NCBI GenBank assembly: GCA_914767715.1
Contig: OU612071.1
Location: 18,098,948-18,162,947, forward strand
Direction: 5' to 3'
Source: Membranipora membranacea
Lineage: Eukaryota > Bryozoa > Gymnolaemata > Cheilostomatida > Membraniporidae
DNA: 64,000 bases
In this document: piece after piece, positions 56,501 to 64,000 of the stretch
Position numbering within the stretch: position 1 is the first letter of the stretch
How the letters are laid out: each line of letters starts with the position of its first letter
Program-made: the position numbers and the translations under genes
Notes under the pieces: model-generated
The model's input: only the letters and a program-made list of their open reading frames with translations
Database searches by the model: none
Told to the model about the DNA's origin: nothing

Positions 56501-57942
56501 ACAGCAGCACAAACTGAATAGATGTGGTTCGCTCTTTTTGATATTTATTCAAATTCTTTTTGGAGCGAACAATGGATAAACTTTTTATGGGTGTACAAAA
56601 ATGTTGTAACAAATTGTCTGATATCCCACATTTTTGAACAATGTGATTGTCTTCTTTTGTATTGTGTGATATCCCACATTTTCGTACAATGTGATTTTTT
56701 TTAATAGGGCTGTAACATATTACTCAAACATACCGTTTTCTGCAGGACCCCGCAACTGTATAGGTCAGACCTTCGCACAGGTAAAATTGAAATTATCTGT
56801 CATCATAAAAATTATGATCAATTCAGTACTATGCGATTTTTGTTAATACGTTTCATTGGGTTACATATTATAACAATTGATAATGTTGTTTTGGCTCAGA
56901 GCATCCTATCCGTCATCAAACAATTTTGATCAGGTAATAGATGTGTTTGTTGTTTCGGTGTCTTTTCCTCATCATGTGTGGGAAGCGAGCGTACAACCGA
57001 AATGACAGACTTTCAGCTAATTAAATGAATTGATGCTTTAGTCTTATATTGCATTCAAGTAGAAGCTATTGAGAGAGGCAATCACCTTTATCACAATTAT
57101 TAGGTCGGAAGTCTGCGAAGTGCGAACCTAGCTATTCAGGTGTGTGATTGAGGGCATCTATATTAATAATGATAATAATAATAATGATAATAATGTTGCT
57201 CTCCGCCTAGGTAGACAATGATGACTGCACAGAAGTGCTGCTTAGGAAAAGGTTTATAGTGACGACTAGGTAGACAATGATGACTGCACAGAAGTGCTGC
57301 TTAGGAAGAGGTTTATAGTGACGACTAGGTTTCCGAGTCGTTAGTGTCACTTTTTAACCACTGACAGCTTTAACCTAGCGTGAAGCACAGGTACAGGCCA
57401 GAGCTGCAGTGGTGGATGATAGCATACTCCTGTATAGAGCTTTACCATGCAGGAGGGTTCTTTGATCTGCATGCACGATTATGTTGTATTATACAGAAGA
57501 CCTCCATTATTTATAGTCCAGATCTGAAGGGACTATGTGATCAATCAAAGTGGACGGGGTTTGAACCCACAACCGGCTGGTAAAGTGGTAGACACACTTA
57601 CCACTGAGCGAACTGACTATACTAAGAGACTAATCATAATAACAAGCAATATCAAAATTAAATTGACAATCCTCTTTTCATTTCATTATCATCTCATGTG
57701 AGAAATGATCATAATCAAGGGAGACAATTATGACAATCGACAAAAATTCCTTACAGACACAAAGCAGTAAATAAAAAGAATCGCGATACGATTTGTTTCA
57801 GATGGAGATAAAAGTTTTGTTGGTGAAAGTATTTCAGAATTATAAGTTCAAGCTGGACCCGTCAGAGACATTTGAGTTAGGACAGAGAGTGCTGATGTCA
57901 CCAATCAGCGGGGTCAAGTGTACTATAACTACCAGAGAATGA
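50587..57942 (+). CDS. cytochrome P450, CYP46-like (cholesterol 24-hydroxylase family type), complete 517 aa
   Basis: Eleven exons: 50587-50723, 51183-51302, 52269-52427, 53062-53287, 53451-53564, 53823-53979, 54744-54885, 55407-55599, 55977-56068, 56708-56780, 57802-57942 (1554 nt). All are GT-AG and all phases match. The N-terminal membrane anchor is followed by the Pro hinge SHIPGPKR. The I-helix motif is AAGMGTT (residues 326-332), the K-helix KETLR (E384, R387), the PERF-like segment FDPDRFD, and the heme loop FSAGPRNCIG has ligand Cys464. The overall order and length fit CYP46, an ER monooxygenase hydroxylating sterols. The substrate here is inferred only. The usual acidic residue of the I-helix motif is Gly (G330). 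The intron after exon 6 contains a duplicate of that exon's end. Confidence 0.92.
51825..52025 (+). mobile_element. SINE body fragment (head truncated), in P450 intron 2
   Basis: Plus-strand GGAGGTTCACTGTGTGTTTG, GAAGAGTAGC and ATGGGTCCCACAACCTGTAC match the body of the SINE at 40136-40410. The tRNA-like head is missing or scrambled. Confidence 0.65.
53962..54047 (+). repeat. 55 bp duplication of exon 6 end with its splice donor
   Basis: The same 31 bases (CAATGGTCCAATCATATTGT then AAGTACATCAA) occur at 53962-53992 and 54017-54047. The first contains the used donor at 53980. The second offers an identical donor at 54035. Using the second would add 55 nt and shift the frame. Confidence 0.85.
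56200..56425 (-). mobile_element. tRNA-derived SINE in P450 intron 9
   Basis: Minus-strand AGTGGTCTGGCAGTGGAGG (A box) and CCAGGTTCGATTCCCGGC (B box) form a tRNA-like head. A body with CACACGCAGTATAAAG is shared with the 40136 copy. Confidence 0.7.
57207..57324. repeat. two perfect-length 59 bp tandem units
   Basis: Units 57207-57265 and 57266-57324 differ at one base and both begin CTAGGTAGACAATGATGACT. They lie in P450 intron 10, after an (AATGAT)-like simple repeat at 57165-57194. Confidence 0.9.
57390..57620 (-). mobile_element. diverged tRNA-derived SINE in P450 intron 10
   Basis: Minus-strand GTTCGCTCAGTGGTAAGTG (A box) and TTGTGGGTTCAAACCCC (B box) give a clear pol III head. Part of the body (GGAGGTCTTCTGTATAATAC) resembles the other copies weakly, so this may be a separate subfamily. 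Confidence 0.6.
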
Positions 57943-58128
57943 GAGGAGGCTAAACTGTGTTATGACATCATCAAATAATTTCTTAGCAAAATCATATGAT
58001 TTTATCCCTCAATAATATTAGTTAAACCCAATCCACGATGAGATGCTTTTTTTTCATGTATTTTTTTGTATTATGGACAGCAATGTATCAAACAGCGAAT
58101 TACGCAACATACTTTTATGTGAGTGACA

Positions 58129-58134
58129 AATAAA
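58129..58134 (+). promoter_or_regulatory. candidate poly(A) signal of the P450 gene
   Basis: AATAAA about 187 bp downstream of the TGA at 57940-57942. It is the first canonical signal in the 3' flank. Confidence 0.5.
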
Positions 58135-58222
58135 CCAATCAATCAATCAGGACATTGTAGTCTGAATTATTCTATACGACATGTTGTTGAATTTGCTGTT
58201 GCCTTTATCAGGTGTGCAATGT

Positions 58223-58290
58223 CATCTAGAGAGTGAGAAAAAGCTGAACTATGTTATTACACCCTTAAATAGTTTCCGATCAAAATTAGG
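58223..58290 (+). repeat. duplicated fragment of P450 last-exon end and 3' UTR
   Basis: TCTAGAGAGTGAGAAAAAGC and AACTATGTTATTACA follow, with substitutions, the P450 sequence from 57920 (ACCAGAGAATGAGAGGAGGC, AACTGTGTTATGACA). This is a short decayed tandem duplicate about 300 bp downstream. Confidence 0.6.
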
Positions 58291-58524
58291 ATATCTATGC
58301 TAAATTCATTTTGTATAGCATGTTGTTGAATTTGACTCAAATTTTGAAATCTTGTCTCAACACATTAACCTGATATTTGGTCTGTGTTTGATGAAAAATA
58401 GCATAAATACCATATTCATGTTTAGTGTCTCTCTACCGATATCGACTGCTGTATTGGAGACTACAATCCTAGGGTCTGTGTCCAGTAGCGCTGTGGTGAA
58501 GAAAATATTGAAATCCTATCAGTA

Positions 58525-58587
<63 letters not shown>
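58525..58587. repeat. (GATT)n microsatellite
   Basis: About 14 pure GATT units, ending in GATC variants. A shorter CAAT run occurs at 58136-58148. Confidence 0.95.
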
Positions 58588-58748
58588 CGATCGATCATTT
58601 TGCCGATGTTTTCAAAGAGACTTTTGCTAGACTGATCTATGCTAAATTATATAAAATGAACTTTTATTAACCACCGATCAATGCATGAAGCAAATAAGAC
58701 CATGTGAAAACAAAAAACAAAAGAAGCAATAAGAAGGCATTGACGTAT

Positions 58749-58990
58749 TTACGAGTATTTATAAAAAAGGCTTTTTCTGCAAAGAGCAGTATTGGATTTA
58801 GGGAGGGTCCTGGTTTTATGATGGTGCCTGCCATTTGTTGCTAGGTGATGTAGATGATGGTGATGTGGATGGCTGGTGTTCTTTCTTACATTATTGACAT
58901 ACTTTAGGCAGCATATGTCTAGATAAACACTTAGTTCTGTTAAATTTAATGCTGCAAGACACTCATCATAATGTTCTAACCATGGCAAAA
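58749..58990 (-). pseudogene. LINE C-terminal remnant
   Basis: The frame contains YDECLAALNLTELSVYLDIC then CLKYVNNVRKNTSHP and later RKSLFYKYS. This resembles the extreme C-terminus of LINE ORF2 proteins, where a short L-x-L-x-x-R segment precedes C-x-K-F/Y and an S-H-P motif. No RT core is present. Assignment is by resemblance only. Confidence 0.45.
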
Positions 58991-59028
58991 TAACCCTGAG
59001 ACATAACTTCTGTAGGCTCAGGGTTATT
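58989..59028. repeat. perfect 12 bp-arm hairpin
   Basis: AATAACCCTGAG and its exact complement surround a 16-base loop. It lies immediately upstream of the LINE-like remnant and may be a transposon end or a structured RNA element. Confidence 0.6.
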
Positions 59029-59029
59029 C

Positions 59030-62000
59030 AATAAAATCTAGTGTTATGTGCTGATCTGCAAACATTATATATTAGCCTCTAAGTCATATACAATTACCAT
59101 TAATCGACCTGTAAGCATCATGTTCTGATTCATGGCTGAAACCAATGCATTACCGGAATTCACCTGTTTAGATATTTTTTAATCCGGTGGCAGCACCCTC
59201 CTATCTGGTCACCTCCACTTACGATTTTCGGTGGATAGGGTTTAACAGATTGTTTCGGATAAAATTTTTCATGCTGATCACAATGTGATAGTGTACTTCA
59301 CACTAAGTTGCACAAAAGGCGGTTAATTGCCAAAAACACTGCTGGCAAAATGGAAGGTGATAAAAAAATGATGACATGGTTTCAAAACATCCAAGATCTG
59401 AAAGGGCATGTCATAATTAGTGGATCTTCAAGTTTGGCATGGGTCTGCTATCATAAATAGCCGAGACGCGGCCAACAACAGTTGCCATACCACTTATATC
59501 ACCTGTATATGACCATCAGTAAAGCATAAGCGCCTTTTCAATTTTGCTGCCGCCTCCAAAACTGGCTTCAGACGTCCTTACAGATTTGATTTTTTCATGT
59601 TGTTACTCAATTTTGCACTGATATGAGTAGATAGTCAATCGCAATTCTATTCAACTCATCACCATTCCTACGCTGGAATATGAGGCTAAGGCAGTGAAAT
59701 TGTATTGGTCGATAAATTATCAAAAATAAACAAAGGTTTCCAATGTCCGCCCCTACCTTATCATAAACTGATAAGATGCCACTTTTCCTAAAAAAATAAT
59801 TAATACCTACCATACCGGTTTTTTGTTTGTTCAAAGACAGATACACGAGTAGGCATCAGCAGTCAGATCATTACAGTATAGAGTAACCACAAGATGGGGC
59901 CCAACTTCGTACCTTGTGGGTCGCCCACCTTTGCATCAATGTATCTCAGTGAATTAAATGCGATATTGTCCCAAAATTAGTATATGAGCATTTTTCAATG
60001 GATTTTGAGTGACTTGCACAGTGTGAGCAGAATCAGATTTTGGTATTGGCGAAGCCCTTAAACGAGGAAAATAAAAAAATTAGATGTTTAAAAGATGTTT
60101 TCCATAGTTTGTGTATAATTCCAAAAAGTCCCTGCAAGAGTAAGTGGCTTGGAAGATTTGGTTAAAAGTTGGCGTGCTTAGCTGAGGCGGGACTGGAAAT
60201 TTTTGAACGAAAATAATTATATATGTTAACCATTGGCAATGATAGCGCATTTAATTCACTGTGATTCTTAGATCAATAAGTCAAAAGGTGAACAACAGCA
60301 CAATACTCTAATATCTTTTTACCTCGTAGCTAGAGGATATGGTTGGGTTTGTCATGAATTGATTTTTCGTTGAATAGTGCAGCATAAAAAAACTGCCTCA
60401 TCTCAAAGCAAAATCTGCTACATAAAATGTAGGGGTATATATATAGATATGGGGTAGAGGTTTATGACATTTAGGTCTCTCAGATATGTGTCCATCGAAT
60501 GTGGATAGCCCGGTTTTGAAACCTCAATGTAATCAATGATATCATCTTACTCCGGGAATATGGATTTATTTGACCATCATGACTTTGGACCCAAATGGTA
60601 TCGAAACTTGAGCCAAGCAATCTAACCTCCTGGCCATCAGAATCCGGAATGTCAGTATTAATTAATTTCAATATTTCGCAGCAGAGCTTTTGTTTCATCC
60701 TCAACCAAAGCAGGAAAGTACAAAATCATCGCATTCACTGACTTGAAACCTTCACTTTGCCAAACCCTCAACAGAACAGATTTTAGTTCAACGAAGGAAC
60801 GTGTGTTTAGGTATAGATAGCTAGTTAGATAGTTCTTTTATTGAAAGTACTCGATGCCGATCAAAAACAAAACTGATTAACTACAAAATGCCAGAGGGGC
60901 TGGAAGGCTGGGGACAAAACTTTAATTAATGACTTTTTACTAGTTATTCAGGCAGACACTCTGACAGATGCAATTTCTTCCAAAACTCAAGCTTTTTGAA
61001 GGCATAATTAAGTTGAATTAGGATTTGTGGACACATGGGTAAAAGTGAAGCAACTCCTCTTGTTTACAAGTGATCATTATGATCCAATTAAATTCAACAG
61101 ATGTTAACCAGAATCCTTTGATCACATAAAGGTGATCATGTCCTCACACTGAACTAATTGAGGAAATAAGGCTAATTAATCACCTTTTGACCTCTTAATT
61201 ACAGGCACATGTTTTGTGAGTACAGTAGAATGACTGTGTTGTGTTTATTTTGAGATATGAAACTAAGAGCTTAGCAGAGAAAAGCTAAAGGATTTACACT
61301 AATTGTCTGTTGTCTTGTCTGGCTCAGCTAGTTGTAGTAGTAGTGAGCTATTCGGTAGGGAGCAGACTGTTTACACAAAGTAAGTGTTGTTAGAGACAAC
61401 TATCTTTGATTGAAATGTTGGCTAGTGTGCTCAGTCAATGGTGTTGATGTGTGTGTGCTCAATGGTGTTCATTGGTGTGCTAGTGTTTATTTATGATGTT
61501 CCTTGTTCTCTTGTTGTAGCACTTTTATAGTTAAGTTTGTTGAACTTTTTGGCATGCCACAGAGCACAAGATGAATAAGCGGATGTATTTCTTGTGTCAT
61601 CAAACACTGCACTATTAGTCTACCGCATGTTAAGTCATTGCTGTATGATGCTTTTACTTCCACTTTTATCTCAACCTGGCGCCAACACAAGCGCAATGCC
61701 TGTACTTATTTGTAGCGGGCTGTAAGTAAGGATCAAGAGAGAGTCTTTCGTTTAAGGTTTAAATGAAAATGAAAATATAACATTGCTATCTTTTCATCTT
61801 ATTTAAAAGAGCATAGGCTAACTTAGAAAAGGTTTTTCCCTGACCGTTGACCGCTAGATTGATGGCGCTTTACATTTTAAGCGGACAATTTGGAGCGAGC
61901 TTGACCTCCATAATTTTCCCCGAAAATCCTAGCCCATTTGAATGACTCCAAAACTTGAGCGCAGGCCTGTGTATACTAGTTTTATTCTGCTGATCTCAAA

Positions 62001-62140
62001 ATACTGTTCCAAGCTTGCAAACTACAATTTTAAGCTTGCCAGAATTTGCGGGACTTGGTGAAAATACCATTTTATCGTCATTGACAGTAAACATGTCACT
62101 TCATTGCAGCCTGGAAGACGGAATCTTTGCTACCCTGTCA
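59030..62140. other. no gene recognised
   Basis: Only short unsupported frames are present. A G/T-rich patch at 61430-61490 is low complexity. The promoter of the gene starting at 62141 must lie at the right end, but no TATA box was singled out. Confidence 0.4.
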
Positions 62141-64000
62141 ATGAGGATGGAAGGAATATCTAGATTAACAATGCCTCTATTGTTATGCTCTCTGTTCTGC
62201 CTACTGCTAGAACCTCACTATGTCTCTGCTCGATCTACCAGGTAAACAATAATAATAGTGACATGGTGTATGCAGGGGGTTATATCATGCCCGGTAATTC
62301 TCCAAATCCTTTCAAAACTAAAATTCAAAATTGATCAACCTGGTTGCTGTCAAGCTAGCTAAGCAGATAACAGTATGAGACAGAATTTTCATCGGTTTGG
62401 ACAGTGCAACTTGGGAAAATATTTAAACTAGTCACATACTCCTAACATCATGGTTAAGGTGTTAGTTTGTGATTGTCTAATGGACTAATGGTCATTATTC
62501 ATTCAAAATAAGGCTAAGTCAGTCAAGTCTCTGTGGCTATAATTTTTGAGTTTGTGGTCGCTATATTGTGATGATCTGTTTAAATTCAATTTCCTTGTCT
62601 CTCGTTTGTCTATATATCAGACCCCTCCAAGTTTGATGAATCATAGCTATCACCAGAGAACTTACATTATTTATCTGGTGTCTTTTATCATTATAGAACT
62701 ACTTGCCGAGTATGTTTCCAGGGTCGTAGTTAAGAGAAATCAATAGGGGAGGCAGGAAATTTGGGGAAATGTAATCACCTTTAGGGTGAAGCCAATGCTG
62801 CCAAGACCTGTTTAATTATGAATGTGAATTGGAATCCAAAAACCTACCCTGTATTTTTGCAAGTCTAATGTTTTTACGTCCTATGGGAGGCAGTTCCTCT
62901 CCCCCTCCCCTAGGGCTGCAGGCCGGTGCCATTGATTTTTGAAAAAAGTTGTTTTGAGTTCATATCTGGTAAAGTCATCAATTTGTAATAATAATTATTA
63001 GTTGTTTTGCAATAAACATCTTTAGTAGCCATGGTCAGATCGACTACCTGTTTGTTCTCTTTGCAACACATTCTTGGTGGTTTTGATATTGGTTTATAAA
63101 TGGGGATGATTTGGCTGTTGAACATTTGCTCGACATATAATGGCTAATGGCCGGTGATAGAAGATTGTCCCACTGTCAATTAATGCTGTGTTACTGTACA
63201 AGTTATATTGTTGGCCAGATTCTCTCACTGGTACTGCTTTTATTTTGAACAATACACTGTGGTGTCATTCATGTGAATATTCACACAGGCCTAAACAACA
63301 CCTCTGGCTAGCTGCCACTTTGGTTTCATTGGTGTTGCGTGGAGAATGCTAATCCTTTGAATCTCTGAGTTTACCCTTTGTTAATCTTGAGTCACTCAAT
63401 GTTAAGGCCCCAAAGTCAAATTGCTTTGATAAAGCAGAGAAAAATCACGGATACCATCAATAATTATTTTCTTTGCCATACTCTCTGATTTTTATTTCGT
63501 ATAGAGATGGCGAAGTTGCCCTCCCCATGAGAAGATATGAGAGACCTTACTTTGTACAGGCGATGGATGATGATGGTAGTAGTGATGATGTGTATAACGG
63601 CAGCGGTGAAGAACAAGAAAGATCAAATCTCCCGACACCACCACCATTGTCACCGACACCACCACCATCATCGTCACCGACAACCGGGAAATATCCTAAA
63701 CTCCTAGGGCTACAAGATGATGTGCAATCTGGCAGCTTCAGTCTCCGGCAGCCTTCTATATCTATATCAGGTCTAAGGTCTGCTGGCTCTTCTGGACTAG
63801 AGAAACTCAACAATCTAGTTATTGGGCCACCCATTGCGGATGAACCTACCGAACCAACTACAACTTCGTTACCTGCAGTTGTCACCACCAAGGCTAATTT
63901 GAATCATCTCTCAGACTCCAAACAAACATTGGTGTCAATTACGGCCTATACTACTGGGGAAAATCAACTCTCAGACTTCAAACGATTGACGACAAAAGCA
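62141..64000 (+). CDS. secreted or membrane Ser/Thr/Pro-rich protein, 5' part (runs off right edge)
   Basis: Exon 1 is 62141-62241 (33 codons + 2 nt) and exon 2 starts at 63505 and is still open at base 64000. The junction CCAG|GTAAAC ... ATAG|AGATGG agrees in phase 2. Exon 1 encodes a signal peptide (SRLTMPLLLCSLFCLLLEP). Exon 2 has an acidic stretch (MDDDGSSDDVYNGSGEEQE), then a Pro-rich segment (PTPPPLSPTPPPSSSPTT) and then Ser/Thr-rich sequence with a repeated N-x-L-S-D-x-K motif. No folded domain or cysteine is seen so far, so it looks like a stalk or mucin-like region. Upstream in-frame ATGs exist, but 62141 or 62147 gives the best signal peptide. The family is unknown. Confidence 0.65.
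62730..62925. mobile_element. possible CAGGG-ended MITE relative
   Basis: CCAGGGTCGTAGTTAAGAG on the left and a CCCCCTCCCCTAGGGCTG block on the right echo the element at 881-1091, including the GGGGAGGCAG segment. The ends do not pair cleanly and there is no target duplication. It lies in the intron of the last gene. Confidence 0.3.

Noticed and set aside
63547-63891. Minus-strand 114-codon frame
   Set aside because: Antisense of the Pro/Ser-rich exon of the last gene, which has a signal peptide and phase-matched intron.
1-64000. CRISPR array, operon, bacterial promoters or phage genes
   Set aside because: Spliceosomal introns, animal domains and non-LTR elements throughout; none of the tandem repeats has a repeat-spacer layout.

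Overview
This is an AT-rich, intron-rich animal genome window. Every multi-exon gene uses GT-AG introns, and the domain set is metazoan: SRCR, PAN/apple, WSC, fibrinogen C-terminal, Bcl-2 with BH1/BH2, and a CYP46-like P450. CR1/L2-like LINEs, tRNA-derived SINEs and small hAT-like and TTAA-type MITEs are interspersed. A marine invertebrate is certain enough. A demosponge is my best guess, because such secreted SRCR/WSC/FReD genes and Bcl-2 homologues are typical there, but this is inference.

Layout. 0.2-9.3 kb (minus): secreted PAN + SRCR + SRCR gene running off the left edge, with small transposons in its introns. 9.6-11.4 kb: tandemly duplicated block holding a divergent MOB-like ORF. 13.6-15.4 kb (minus): secreted protein with two WSC domains. 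17.2-20.5 kb: three copies of a ~0.6 kb repeat, one split by a 667 bp MITE with TTAA target duplication. 22.8-24.5 kb (minus): unrecognised secreted protein of 395 aa. 25.8-31.1 kb (minus): cluster of small secreted cysteine-rich proteins, one intact and three decayed. 31.6-32.5 kb: 5'-truncated LINE. 33.3-35.4 kb (plus): fibrinogen-related domain exons without the final exon. 36.9-39.1 kb (minus): complete Bcl-2-like gene of 245 aa. 39.1-49.1 kb: second copy of the 17-25.7 kb region, holding a pseudogene of the 395 aa protein and later insertions of a SINE, an hAT-like element, a 4.0 kb LINE and a 30 bp LINE tail. The last three have clean empty sites in copy 1. 50.6-57.9 kb (plus): complete 11-exon P450 of 517 aa. 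62.1 kb to the end (plus): 5' part of a secreted Ser/Thr/Pro-rich protein.

The genes do not form an operon or one pathway. They share a theme of secreted or surface recognition-type proteins (SRCR, WSC, FReD, Cys-rich) beside a Bcl-2 regulator and a sterol-type P450. Exon models rest on splice consensus, phase agreement and domain continuity read by eye, with no transcript evidence.
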